Of a DNA stretch of 33,913 nucleotides, positions 1-10,268 are shown in pieces; position 1 is the stretch's first letter; each line of letters begins with the position of its first letter. The notes beneath the pieces were generated by a model. The model was not told the DNA's origin, ran no database searches, and saw nothing but the letters and a program-made list of their open reading frames with translations. Source of the DNA: an uncultured Clostridium sp. (lineage in GTDB: Bacteria; Bacillota; Clostridia; TANB77; CAG-508); the NCBI GenBank assembly GCA_948441945.1, contig CAOJQV010000013.1, positions 1-33,913 of the forward strand. The letters run 5' to 3'. A program made the position numbers and the translations under genes.

Positions 1-256
1 TAATTAAATCAATTCTTTCTTGTGCTGTTTCTTGAATCTCTTTTAAATGTTTATTAAGTGTTCCATTCACAAACATTATTGTATATTCTGCTTTTTTATT
101 TTCTTTTAAGAATTTTAATCTCATTCTTCCATATTTATTTAGCATAATTTTTTCTTTTTCTAAAACTAAATTGGGCATATAATAATCGCCTTGTTTTGTA
201 TATTCAATTCCATATTTATTTTCGATTTTGTTTTCTTTTAATTCTTTATTTTCCAT
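1..256 (-). CDS. TnpV-like transposon protein (3' part beyond window)
   Basis: I translated this by hand from the ATG at 256. It gives at least 85 residues and runs off the left edge with no stop. A strong ribosome site (TGGAGG) lies just upstream at about 265-270. The reading contains GDYYMPNLVLEKEK, NKYGRMRLKFLKENK and HLKEIQETAQERI. This matches the layout I recall for TnpV proteins of Tn4451-type clostridial elements: a 'GDYYIPDL' start, a 'KYGRMR' middle and an 'AQERL' end. TnpV has no proven function in transposition. It lies directly downstream of the serine recombinase on the same strand, as tnpV follows tnpX in Tn4451, which supports the assignment. Family recognition is from memory. 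Confidence 0.75.
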   Translation of the reverse strand, partial: MENKELKENKIENKYGIEYTKQGDYYMPNLVLEKEKIMLNKYGRMRLKFLKENKKAEYTIMFVNGTLNKHLKEIQETAQERIDLI

Positions 257-282
257 TTTCAATTCCTCCATCTATAAATTTT

Positions 283-2124
<1,842 letters not shown>

Positions 2125-2144
2125 TTATGAATAGAAAGGCAACA

Positions 2145-2185
2145 AAAAAGTGCCACATAGCATAGTTTTAGCTATTAGCACTTTT
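2145..2185 (-). terminator. Stem-loop terminator after the 2294-2578 gene
   Basis: AAAAGTGC (from 2146) pairs with GCACTTTT (2178-2185), and an inner stem ATAGC/GCTAT extends it. On the minus strand the stem ends in a run of six T. It would end the transcript of the small gene upstream and insulate the recombinase gene. Confidence 0.65.
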
Positions 2186-2293
2186 AGAGTTTTTATATTT
2201 ATTATTACTATCTCTTTAATTTCCTTTTAATAACACAAATAAACCAATATAGTATAATTTTTTAAAAACTCTAAAATGCTTTGCCGTTCTATG

Positions 2294-2647
<354 letters not shown>

Positions 2648-2730
2648 TTAAGTTTTTGTGTTGTCAAATTCTTATAATCTTGAAATCAAGTTATATCAAG
2701 TATTATAGAGAGTTCGACAAAAACTCGTCT

Positions 2731-2807
2731 TGGTGCTCCCTCAAGGATTCGAACCTTGGACCCACCGGTTATGAGCCGGTTGCTCTGACCAACTGAGCTA
2801 AGGGAGC
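2731..2807 (-). tRNA. tRNA with CAU anticodon (Ile2 or elongator Met)
   Basis: A complete 77-nt cloverleaf on the minus strand. The acceptor stem is GCTCCCT/AGGGAGC, the D stem GCTC/GAGC, the anticodon stem ACCGG/CCGGT around the loop CTCATAA, and the T stem CAAGG/CCTTG around TTCGAAT. CCA is encoded in the DNA. All stems pair perfectly. The CAU anticodon is read either as Met or, after lysidine modification, as Ile (AUA). A second CAU tRNA at 28199-28275 has the classic elongator-Met loop, so this one is more likely tRNA-Ile2, but the identity rests on modification and is not certain. Confidence 0.93.
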
Positions 2808-2883
2808 ATAAATATTCTTTGCTTAACGCAAGATAAAGTATAAACTATTTTTGACGTGATGTCAAGATGTTTTTTGAAATTTT

Positions 2884-2933
2884 TAGTTAAAATAGGGAAA
2901 ATAAAGCTTATATGCTCTATTTTCCTACTAAAT
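2884..2933 (-). terminator. Possible terminator after the 2937-3785 gene
   Basis: AAATTTAGTAGGAAAATA pairs imperfectly with TATTTTCCCTATTTTAACTA across a loop around AAGCTT, starting four bases after the stop codon. The U tract is poor, so efficiency is doubtful. Confidence 0.4.
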
Positions 2934-2936
2934 TTC

Positions 2937-3785
2937 TTAAGAATTTTCTCCTCTTCCTTCTGGAAGTGCTTCTGGATATTGAATAACAATCTTAATTTTT
3001 GTAATATAACGAATTGCTCTAACAAGTTTACAATTCTTAACTCTTTGCCATAATGATGGTTTTGCTTCAAAAGTAGTTTCTTCAACATATTGTTTTTCTA
3101 TCTCTTTTTGTTCTGCAACATTTTTTGTTTCTTCTACTTTTTCTACTTTTACATTTTCTTCAACAGGTGTAGGTATTGTTTTTAATGCATCTGCTACTTC
3201 TATTCCAATATAGCTTAATGCTTTTGATCTATCTTCTATTCTTTCCATATCTATTTCTATATGTAAATTAGATTCTAAGTTATTTACTCTTGCACCTAAT
3301 AATTTGATAGCATCTGCATAGTTTTGTGATTTTTTGCTTTTACATTTTGCTAAAACATTTAAAGTATATACTATATCTTCTGAAAAATTACCTTCTGCTT
3401 CTTTTACTTTAGCTTTCCAATTTTCTTCTTTATTTTCTATTGCTTCAATTGTATCTTTTAATTGACCCGCTAATGCTATATTTTCTTCTCTTTGTCTAAT
3501 TAATTCTTCTATTTTTTTTGTATTTTCTTCAAATTGATTTGTAGCAAATTCAACTAATCCATAAGCAGCTTTATATACACCACTAGGGAAATTCTTCTTT
3601 TTAGGATATTCATTTAAATATGTTTTTATTGATTCTATTAAATCTTTAAAATATGCATCTTCCTCTAATTGCACAATTTGTTTCTTGCTGTTAGGATTTA
3701 TCATTTTTTGCACTTTTTCTATGTTTGATAAAATTTTTTCTTCCGTGATTACCATTCTCACGTTTACTATGCCAGATTTAGACAC
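2937..3785 (-). CDS. Unknown protein with central coiled coil
   Basis: About 282 residues, family not recognised. The start chosen is the GTG at 3785, nine bases after GGAGG. The GTG at 3794 sits against the ribosome site and is unlikely. The N-terminal part is charged (SKSGIVNVRMVITEEK). The middle (about residues 75-145) is rich in E/K/Q heptads, such as FEENTKKIEELIRQREENI, and is predicted coiled coil. A low-complexity Glu/Val linker (about 215-245) precedes a basic C-terminal segment (SLWQRVKNCKLVRAIRYI) and the tail ALPEGRGENS. No signal peptide or clear membrane span is seen. It stands alone between a tRNA and a TetR gene, each separated by a terminator. It could be a cell-envelope or DNA-associated scaffold protein, but no function can be assigned. 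Confidence 0.75.
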   Translation of the reverse strand: MSKSGIVNVRMVITEEKILSNIEKVQKMINPNSKKQIVQLEEDAYFKDLIESIKTYLNEYPKKKNFPSGVYKAAYGLVEFATNQFEENTKKIEELIRQREENIALAGQLKDTIEAIENKEENWKAKVKEAEGNFSEDIVYTLNVLAKCKSKKSQNYADAIKLLGARVNNLESNLHIEIDMERIEDRSKALSYIGIEVADALKTIPTPVEENVKVEKVEETKNVAEQKEIEKQYVEETTFEAKPSLWQRVKNCKLVRAIRYITKIKIVIQYPEALPEGRGENS

Positions 3786-3855
3786 TGTAAACACCCTCCT
3801 TCATCTTACGCTTTATTGCTTTTCATCTTTCTTTTATAATTATACAATATAAAAC

Positions 3856-3884
3856 AAAAAACTACAAGAGAATTGTAGTTTTTT
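3856..3884 (-). terminator. Intrinsic terminator after the TetR gene
   Basis: AAAAAACTACAA and TTGTAGTTTTTT form a 12-bp perfect stem with a five-base loop, with A and T runs on both sides. It can work in both directions and lies downstream of the tetR-type gene on the minus strand. Confidence 0.8.
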
Positions 3885-3933
3885 AATTTTACATTTTTAT
3901 TACAAAAATATTACAAAAATATTACAAAGTTTT

Positions 3934-4506
3934 TTAACTATTTTTCACCATTAAACCATCAATAACTGTACTTTCAAATTCTTTAAATAATTTTATTACA
4001 TCTAAATTTTCATTTTTCATTTTATAGACTAAAGTTGATGCAATTAAAGCATATATTTCTGAAGCTATTACTTTAGAGTTCCCCGATTTTATTTGTCCTT
4101 GCTTCATTCCTTCTTCAACAATATTTTCAATAGTACTAATATATCTATATACATATTTTTGGCACATCTGATTTCTTGTTTCTTTTCCATAAAATTGACT
4201 TAATAATATTGTAATAAAATCTTGATATTTTACTACTATTTTAATTTGTATTAATATAATTGCTTTTAATTTATCTATATAGTTTTCTAATTTAGCTGTC
4301 TTGATATCAACACTATTTTGCAATAACTTAACTCCTTCTTCAATTAAAAAATTAAAAATTTCTTCTTTGCTAGAGAAATGATAGTATAATGTTCCTTTTG
4401 CTACTCCAACTGTTGTAGTAATATCATCTATACTTGTTGCATCATATCCTTTTTCTGCAAATAGTTTCATTGAAGTTTCAAATATTTTTCTTTTTGTTTT
4501 GTTCAT
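3934..4506 (-). CDS. TetR/AcrR family transcriptional regulator
   Basis: A 190-residue one-component repressor. The N-terminal TetR helix-turn-helix (about residues 8-50) reads KLFAEKGYDATSIDDI, VGVAKGTLYYHF and SSKEEIF, a near-perfect match to the family signature. The remainder is an alpha-helical ligand-binding/dimer domain that does not reveal its ligand. It is divergent from the Lon-like protease gene, with 213 bp between them, so autoregulation and control of that gene are plausible. Inside the shared region a 9-bp direct repeat, TTTACAAAT (4616-4624 and 4626-4634), is a candidate operator. The start is the ATG at 4506 with AAAGGATATTTTG upstream. Confidence 0.9.
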   Translation of the reverse strand: MNKTKRKIFETSMKLFAEKGYDATSIDDITTTVGVAKGTLYYHFSSKEEIFNFLIEEGVKLLQNSVDIKTAKLENYIDKLKAIILIQIKIVVKYQDFITILLSQFYGKETRNQMCQKYVYRYISTIENIVEEGMKQGQIKSGNSKVIASEIYALIASTLVYKMKNENLDVIKLFKEFESTVIDGLMVKNS

Positions 4507-4615
4507 ATCAAAATATCCTTTCTTTTTTGTTAGATTATATATTTTTCATGCAAAAATTGCAATATTATTTTAAAATTTGAACGTATAGTATAAAATTAAA
4601 ATTTCGACTTTTTTG

Positions 4616-4652
4616 TTTACAAATCTTTACAAATTTCAACACTTAATATAAA
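4616..4652 (+). promoter_or_regulatory. Candidate promoter/operator for the Lon-like gene
   Basis: Two direct copies of TTTACAAAT lie 10 bp apart, one helical turn. The second copy supplies a -35-like TTTACA (4626-4631), with a -10-like TATAAA at 4647-4652. The 15-bp spacer is short, so this is a weak call. The repeat could be a regulator binding site. Confidence 0.3.
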
Positions 4653-4719
4653 ATAACAATAATTAATAAAATATAAAAAATAAGTAAATACTAAAAGAAA
4701 AAAATTTGGAGGAAAACAA

Positions 4720-7107
4720 ATGAAAAACAAAAACGAACTAAATTTTAAAGATTTAAAAATGACTTGCGACTCTAACATTTTTAATTTTGAAACAACAAAA
4801 GAAGTAAAAAATATTACAACAGGAATAGGTCAAGAAAGAGGCATAAAAGCACTAGAATTTGGATTACAAGTAGATGTAAAAGGATATAACATTTACCTTG
4901 AAGGACCTAGTGGCGTAGGAAAAACTATGTACACAAAAAATTATTTAAATACAATTTCAAAAAAGCAAAAAGTTCCCGCTGATTGGTGCTACATTTATAA
5001 TTTCGATAATCCAAATGAGCCAATTGCAGTTTCTCTTACGGCAGGGCAGGGAAAAGTCTTTAAGGATTCAATGGATGGATTTATTTTAGAAATGAAAAAA
5101 GATATAAAAAAGACTTTTAATGCGGATGACTTTGAAAAAGAAAAAGCCTTAATAAAGCAAGAATTTGAAGAAAAACGTGCAAGTATTTTAGATAAATTAA
5201 ATGAAAACGCATCAAAGTATAATTTTCAAGTAAAATCATCTCAAAATGGTATTTATATGATGCCTGTTGTAGATGGAGAAGCAATAGATGAAGAAGAATT
5301 TGATAAATTGGCATCTAGTATAAAACAAGAATATGAAGAAAAATCTGTTATTGTTCAAGAACAAGTTATGCAAGCAATTGAACAAATTAAAATAGTTGAA
5401 AGACAATCAGATAAAAAAATATCAGAATGGCAGTCTAATATTGCTTTGCTTACTATTAATGTTCATATTAATTATTTAAAATCACAATTTAAACGAAATA
5501 AGAAAATAACAAAATTCTTAAATGATGTAAAACAAGATGTTCTTAAAAATGTTTCTTATTTTGTTAATGAAGATAAAGAAAAAGAAAAGCAACAAAATGT
5601 GAATCCTACAACTAGAAAGCAAGACCCTTCTTTAAATTACAGAGTTAACTTATTTATAGATAACTCTAATAGTGAAGGGGCACCTGTAATTATGGATTCA
5701 AACTATTCTTATCATAGTATATTTGGTTCTTTAGAATATGAAAATTATTATGGTTCTTTAAAAACTGACCATACTATGTTAAAACCTGGTTTATTGCAAC
5801 AAGCAAATGGAGGATATATTATATTCCAGGCAAAAGATTTATTGCAAAATAATATGTGTTATGAAACATTAAAAAAAGCATTAAGAGTAAAAGAAATTAG
5901 TATAGAAAATACTACTGACCAACGTTCTTCAATGGTTATGGTTTCTTTAAAACCTGAGCCAATACCTCTAGATTTAAAAGTTATCTTAATTGGAAATAAT
6001 AGTATTTATCAAACTTTATTAGCAATGGATTCAGATTTTAAAAAATTATTTAAGATAAAAGTAGAATTTGAGGATGATGCACCTTTTAATAAAGAAAATG
6101 CTAATAAATTAGCTTCAATTATTCATGGTTTCTGTGAAACTGAAGAAATCCCTCATTTAGATAAAGAAGCTATGGCAAAGTTGATTGAATATTCTTCAAA
6201 ACTTGCTGGAAGTCATAAAAAATTGTCAACTCGTTTTGATAACTTAATACAAGTTGCTGGAGAAGCTGCAACTTGGGCTAAGATTTCTAAGTCTAAAATA
6301 GTTACAGGAAATTTTATCGATAAAGCATTATCAGAAAGAATTGAAAGAATCAAAAAGTTTGATGCAAAATATATGGAAATGATAAAAGATAATTCATTAT
6401 TAATTAATACTGATGGATTTGATGTTGGAACTTTAAATGGTTTAACGGTTATGACTATTGGAGATTATTCTTTTGGAAAGCCTGCAAAAATAACTGTTAA
6501 TACTTACACTGGTAAAAGTGGTATTGTAAACATTGAAAGAGAAGTAGAGCTTTCTGGTTCTTCTCATTCAAAAGGTGTATTGATTTTAACAGGTTATTTA
6601 GGAGAAATGTTTGCACAAGATATACCTTTATCTTTAACTGCTAGTATCTGTTTTGAGCAATTATATAATGGTGTAGATGGTGATAGTGCATCTAGTACAG
6701 AATTATATGGTCTAATTTCTAGTCTATCTGAAATACCTATTAATCAATCTATTGCAGTTACTGGTTCAGTTAACCAAAAAGGACAAATTCAGCCAATTGG
6801 TGGTGTAAATGAAAAGATTGAGGGATATTTTCAAATATGCAAAATGCGTGGTTTAAATGGAAAACATGGTGTTATGATTCCTGTTCAAAATGTAGATAAT
6901 TTACAACTTTCTGATGAAATTATAGATGCTGTTAAAAATAATTTATTTCATATTTATGCAGTTTCTACAATTGAAGAGGGAATTGAAGTTTTAACTGGTG
7001 TTCCAGCTGGTAAGAAGGATAAATCAGGTCATTTCCCTGCTGGTACTGTTAATTATTTGGTTTATGAAAAACTTAAAAAATATGCTAAAGTTAGTGAGAA
7101 TAAATAA
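4720..7107 (+). CDS. Lon-like ATP-dependent protease (AAA_32/LonB-type)
   Basis: A 795-residue protein with an AAA+ unfoldase and a C-terminal Lon-type serine protease. Walker A is GPSGVGKT (residues 62-69). A long helical insertion (about 120-290) interrupts the ATPase, as in the Lon-protease AAA_32 family of Clostridia rather than in classical Lon. There is no N-terminal Lon substrate domain. The protease domain has the Ser-Lys dyad: Ser656 in GDSASS and Lys699 in GGVNEKIEG. The 43-residue spacing is the same as in E. coli Lon. It is predicted to be cytosolic. Substrates are unknown. Members of this group in spore formers may take part in stress or developmental proteolysis (inference). The ribosome site GGAGG precedes the ATG by eight bases, and a terminator follows directly. 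It is divergent from a TetR gene that may control it. Confidence 0.92.
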   Translation: MKNKNELNFKDLKMTCDSNIFNFETTKEVKNITTGIGQERGIKALEFGLQVDVKGYNIYLEGPSGVGKTMYTKNYLNTISKKQKVPADWCYIYNFDNPNEPIAVSLTAGQGKVFKDSMDGFILEMKKDIKKTFNADDFEKEKALIKQEFEEKRASILDKLNENASKYNFQVKSSQNGIYMMPVVDGEAIDEEEFDKLASSIKQEYEEKSVIVQEQVMQAIEQIKIVERQSDKKISEWQSNIALLTINVHINYLKSQFKRNKKITKFLNDVKQDVLKNVSYFVNEDKEKEKQQNVNPTTRKQDPSLNYRVNLFIDNSNSEGAPVIMDSNYSYHSIFGSLEYENYYGSLKTDHTMLKPGLLQQANGGYIIFQAKDLLQNNMCYETLKKALRVKEISIENTTDQRSSMVMVSLKPEPIPLDLKVILIGNNSIYQTLLAMDSDFKKLFKIKVEFEDDAPFNKENANKLASIIHGFCETEEIPHLDKEAMAKLIEYSSKLAGSHKKLSTRFDNLIQVAGEAATWAKISKSKIVTGNFIDKALSERIERIKKFDAKYMEMIKDNSLLINTDGFDVGTLNGLTVMTIGDYSFGKPAKITVNTYTGKSGIVNIEREVELSGSSHSKGVLILTGYLGEMFAQDIPLSLTASICFEQLYNGVDGDSASSTELYGLISSLSEIPINQSIAVTGSVNQKGQIQPIGGVNEKIEGYFQICKMRGLNGKHGVMIPVQNVDNLQLSDEIIDAVKNNLFHIYAVSTIEEGIEVLTGVPAGKKDKSGHFPAGTVNYLVYEKLKKYAKVSENK

Positions 7108-7111
7108 AAAT

Positions 7112-7146
7112 AAAAACCCTATTTTAATCGTTATTATAGGGTTTTT
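7112..7146. terminator. Bidirectional terminator
   Basis: AAAAACCCTA pairs with TAGGGTTTTT with A/T runs on both sides. It lies between the convergent protease gene and the DUF4363 gene and can serve both. Confidence 0.85.
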
Positions 7147-7153
7147 ATCTTTC

Positions 7154-7552
7154 TTAAAATATATTCTTCATATTAAGTTCAGTTTTTTCTTTAATATGTT
7201 GTAGAATAAAAACACTTCTATCAATAGAAGGAAGTGCCTCTGAATATTCTTCCTTTTCTACGTATCCTTTCAATGCAACGAATTCAGTTCTAAATTTTTC
7301 CAATTCGTCATGTTCAATATAATATGCTAACTTTTCATACTTAATCTTCCATTGTTTTTCTATTTCTTTAATCTCTTGTTTTGCTATATCAGTATTAATA
7401 TCATTTTCACCTTTTATAATTTCTTGTCTTAGTTCTGACAATCCATTTACTGTATCATCTATTGAAATTTTTGTATAATTCTCAGTAACTGTATTTCCTA
7501 TAAAAATAAGAACTACAATAATTATAGAAATTGCTAACTCTTTTATCATCAT
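7154..7552 (-). CDS. DUF4363 family small membrane-anchored protein
   Basis: A 131-132-residue protein. One N-terminal hydrophobic segment (about residues 4-20, ELAISIIIVVLIFIGN) is followed by a helical, highly charged extracytoplasmic part. That layout fits the DUF4363 family (function unknown). GGAGG lies only 2-5 bases upstream of the tandem ATGs at 7552 and 7549, and the second gives the better spacing. It is downstream of the DUF421 gene on the same strand, a pairing I recall as common in Clostridia. Here the 117-bp palindromic repeat pair at 7561-7677 has been inserted between them and could attenuate or fold the shared mRNA. Confidence 0.75.
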   Translation of the reverse strand: MMIKELAISIIIVVLIFIGNTVTENYTKISIDDTVNGLSELRQEIIKGENDINTDIAKQEIKEIEKQWKIKYEKLAYYIEHDELEKFRTEFVALKGYVEKEEYSEALPSIDRSVFILQHIKEKTELNMKNIF

Positions 7553-7560
7553 ATCCTCCT

Positions 7561-7677
7561 TGAGACAGTGGGGACGGGCTTAAAATGTCTCATTTTTTAG
7601 TTGTTTTTTGTCGTTTTTTGTTTTTTACATTTTTCGACACATTTATGAGACATTTTAAGCCCGTCCCCACTGTCTCA
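7561..7677. repeat. Inverted pair of TGNNNCA/GGGACG palindromic repeats
   Basis: Two perfect 32-bp copies lie in opposite orientation (7561-7592 and 7646-7677), separated by 53 bp of T-rich sequence. Each copy begins with TGAGACA, ends with its reverse complement TGTCTCA, and carries GTGGGGACGGG inside. Each copy can therefore fold alone, or the two can form one long hairpin. The right copy supplies the TGA stop of the DUF421 gene. The left one ends against the AGGAGG ribosome site of the DUF4363 gene. Confidence 0.95.
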
Positions 7678-8346
7678 TTTCTCTTTTTTCTGGCAAAAAA
7701 TCTGGTCTTTTCCGTCTATTGTTACAACTAGTGCTTCTTCTGGTTTTATTTTGAACTTCTCTACTTGCTTTTTTAACCACTGTTCATCTTTTCCAATAGC
7801 TTCCAAATTTTTATGCATTATTTTTCCGTCTACAATTAAATCATAAGGAATTCCCTCATATTCTGGTGTAATGTTAAAATCTTCTGGTATTGTTGTTCTT
7901 TTTTCTGGCTTCTGTATTACTGTAACTTGCCCACTTGTTTCTAATATAGCATATTCCACATCTCCTAAATTAAAAATATTATTACCTCTTAATCTTTCTT
8001 CTAATTCATTTATTGTAAATCTTTCCTTTTTTAATGCCTTTTCATCAATTTTTCCTCTATATACTAAAATTGTTGGCTTACCACAAATAATTCCTCTTGC
8101 ATTTATGCTTTTCATATTAATTATTGAAATTATTAAATGCATAACTAGTAATCCTAATATTGGAATAATTCCATTTGTAATTGGAACTCCAGTATCAGTC
8201 ATTGGTATCGAAGCTAAGTCTGCAATCATTATAGAAATTGCTAATTCAAATGGTTGTAATTGTCCAATTTCTCTTTTTCCCATTAGTCTCATAACAACTA
8301 ATACTATTATATATAATAATATTGATCTAAAAAAAGTAATTAACAT
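7675..8346 (-). CDS. DUF421 (YetF-like) membrane protein
   Basis: A 223-residue protein with three N-terminal membrane segments (about residues 5-22, 35-50 and 60-80). They enclose the family signature RLMGKREIGQLQPFEL. A soluble cytoplasmic beta-rich domain follows, with KPTILVYRGKID. YetF/DUF421 proteins occur in spore-forming Firmicutes, and relatives sit in the spore inner membrane. The biochemical role is unknown. It ends in a Lys/Glu tail whose TGA lies in the palindromic repeat at 7646-7677, so the original C-terminus may have been altered by repeat insertion. It is the first gene of a pair with DUF4363 and divergent from the small membrane protein at 8505. Confidence 0.88.
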   Translation of the reverse strand: MLITFFRSILLYIIVLVVMRLMGKREIGQLQPFELAISIMIADLASIPMTDTGVPITNGIIPILGLLVMHLIISIINMKSINARGIICGKPTILVYRGKIDEKALKKERFTINELEERLRGNNIFNLGDVEYAILETSGQVTVIQKPEKRTTIPEDFNITPEYEGIPYDLIVDGKIMHKNLEAIGKDEQWLKKQVEKFKIKPEEALVVTIDGKDQIFCQKKEK

Positions 8347-8504
8347 CTTATACCTCTTTAATTTTAAATTTTTATTTTATTTTTTACAAAAATTAACTTT
8401 CTTATACTGATATTTTTGAATAAATATTTTTAATTAGTAAATAATAATTTTAGAGCCTTATTTTTTTAACATTAAAAAATTTAAAAACTAAGGAGGTTTT
8501 CTAT

Positions 8505-8876
8505 ATGTCAAATTCTCAAACAAACACTCAAAACGGTACTTCTACTGTATGGCAAATAGTTGGTAGATTAGTTGCTGCAGCTGTTGTTCTAGCAATAACT
8601 GCATTCTTTACACCAGGATTTACAATAAATAATATTTGGACATTAGCTATTTCTGCTGTTGTTTTAACAGTAATAGATTATTTAGTTACTAAGTTTACAG
8701 GCTTACATGCAAGTCCATTCGGAAAAGGCTTTGTTGGTTTTGCATTAGCTGCAATTACTTTATATGTAACTCAATTCTTTGTAGCTGGCTACTCTATTTC
8801 TTGGATAGCTGCTATAATTGGTGCTTTAATTTATGGTGTAGTTGACTACTTTATACCAGGAAATCAACAAATGTAA
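8505..8876 (+). CDS. Small four-helix membrane protein (holin-like/DUF2512-like)
   Basis: A 123-residue protein with a polar N-terminus (about 15 residues) and four membrane helices at roughly 16-36, 44-64, 75-93 and 95-115. Segments such as ISAVVLTVIDYLVTKF and GALIYGVVDYFIPG recall the DUF2512/'phage holin family IV' proteins, which are 4-TM proteins of Firmicutes with no proven function. AAGGAGG lies nine bases before the ATG. It is monocistronic and convergent with the pyrophosphorylase gene across a long palindrome that probably terminates both. The family call is from pattern memory. Confidence 0.7.
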   Translation: MSNSQTNTQNGTSTVWQIVGRLVAAAVVLAITAFFTPGFTINNIWTLAISAVVLTVIDYLVTKFTGLHASPFGKGFVGFALAAITLYVTQFFVAGYSISWIAAIIGALIYGVVDYFIPGNQQM

Positions 8877-8891
8877 ACAGTAAGATAGGGA

Positions 8892-9030
8892 AAATAGGGG
8901 GAAATAGGGACGTTCCTTAAATCCCTCAAAACAGGGAATAAGGGACACTCTTTAATAAAATCAATATTAAAGAGTGTCCCTTATTCCCTGTTTTGAGGGA
9001 TTTAAGGAACGTCCCTATTTTCCCCTATTT
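8892..9030. repeat. Long perfect inverted repeat between convergent genes
   Basis: Arms of 64 bp (8892-8955 and 8967-9030) with one mismatch face each other around an 11-bp A/T loop. Each arm contains AAATAGGGACGTTCC and CAGGGAATAAGGGACAC, so two GGGAC-containing modules sit side by side in each arm. It lies 15 bp after the 8505-8876 stop. It overlaps the 3' end of the pyrophosphorylase gene, giving it its last four codons and its stop. It would act as a strong bidirectional terminator. Confidence 0.95.
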
Positions 9031-10268
9031 CCTGTCCAATATTTTTCATACAATTCTTTTGCTGTTTTTGGGCTATCAACACCTTCTTTATTTTTTACAG
9101 GTGCAAAGTCATCTTCCCTTTTTCCTCTAAGAATTGCAATATCATCAAATAGTTCAAAACTATCAAATATAAATGCTTCAAATTTATATGAATTTGGCTC
9201 TGTTGGTATTACTTCTTTGGCTTCTTCATTTATGTAAGAGTTCTTTTTTATTGCGCTATGATAAATTAGTGGTTCTTTACTTATTTTCTCAATTGCATCT
9301 ATAGTAAATAAGTTGCACATTATATGTGATTCTCCAAATTTTAATTCTCCGTTGCTATCTATTTCTTCTGCCATCTCCTCTGGTAACTCTGTATATTCAA
9401 TAACTTTTGGACGACCATTCATTTTGCAAAATACTCCTACTTTTTCATGAGGATTTGCTTTTACTACAGATTTTGAGGCAATTTGAACATTACTATTTAT
9501 AGCCACTCCTAATAAAGTAACATCTGCCATTTTTAATATAGCATTATCAACTGCTCCTATAAACACCCATTTTATTCCTCTTTCTTTCATATCAGCTAAC
9601 ATTCCTGATTTTCTTAACGAAGAAAATAATCCACCATTTCCATCAGATGCTTCTTTTATTTTAAAGTCTTTTCCTATTAGCATTTTTCCTTGTTTATCTA
9701 CTAATGGTAATTCTCCTTGTTTAAATAATTTTACATTATTTTTATCATATCCAAAATATTTATTTTTTTCTAAAAATTCTTGTGTTTCGTTGTTATTTTC
9801 TCTACTTGTCATTATGTACCAAGGAATTGTTGTATTATACTTTTTATTTGCTTCTTTTAGATTTTCAGCTAAAATTTCAAATAAATATTTTCCTTTTCCA
9901 TAAACATCTAACTTAAATGTCCCTTTTGGCCCTGTATGTCCTAGTCTAGTTCCTTGCCCTCCTGCCATTGTTACAACTGCATACTTTCCACTTACAATTA
10001 TATTTTCTCCTAATTCATTAAGTTTTTCTAACTCGTTTTTAGTTAATTTCTCTTTATCTAAGTATTTTATCGCTTCTATTTTATTTTCTTTTATTTCAAT
10101 TTCTTTTGTTGTATTTTCATATAGTTCCATTATTTGATGCAAATCTATATTATTTAGTTGTTCTAATAATTCTGCCTTTTTTTCATCATCTAACTTTTCT
10201 AATAATTTTATAATATGTTCTTGACTATATGTTTTTAGCAACTCTATAATATCTTCATTTTTATTCAT
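9015..10268 (-). CDS. UDPGP-family uridylyltransferase (UDP-GlcNAc pyrophosphorylase-like)
   Basis: A 417-residue nucleotidyltransferase that should convert UTP and a sugar-1-phosphate to UDP-sugar plus PPi in the cytosol. The nucleotide-binding motif GGQGTRLG is at 103-110, followed by TGPKG. WYIMTSREN, GNGGLFSSL and a segment around CNLFTIDAI match the eukaryote-like UAP/UDPGP fold rather than the short bacterial GalU or GlmU. The N-terminal 80 residues are helical, as in UAP. The sugar is not settled: GlcNAc-1-P or Glc/Gal-1-P are both possible. The C-terminal residues NRGK and the TAG stop come from the inverted repeat at 8967-9030. The start is the ATG at 10268 with GAAAGGATG upstream. 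Confidence 0.87.
   Translation of the reverse strand: MNKNEDIIELLKTYSQEHIIKLLEKLDDEKKAELLEQLNNIDLHQIMELYENTTKEIEIKENKIEAIKYLDKEKLTKNELEKLNELGENIIVSGKYAVVTMAGGQGTRLGHTGPKGTFKLDVYGKGKYLFEILAENLKEANKKYNTTIPWYIMTSRENNNETQEFLEKNKYFGYDKNNVKLFKQGELPLVDKQGKMLIGKDFKIKEASDGNGGLFSSLRKSGMLADMKERGIKWVFIGAVDNAILKMADVTLLGVAINSNVQIASKSVVKANPHEKVGVFCKMNGRPKVIEYTELPEEMAEEIDSNGELKFGESHIMCNLFTIDAIEKISKEPLIYHSAIKKNSYINEEAKEVIPTEPNSYKFEAFIFDSFELFDDIAILRGKREDDFAPVKNKEGVDSPKTAKELYEKYWTGNRGK

Noticed and set aside
7871..8410. 179-codon plus-strand frame opposite the DUF421 gene
   Set aside because: DUF421 motifs are clear on the minus strand. The plus frame is a hydrophobic shadow without a ribosome site.
8974..9237. 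87-codon plus-strand frame over the long inverted repeat
   Set aside because: It is antisense to the 3' end of the pyrophosphorylase gene, starts inside the repeat and has no ribosome site.
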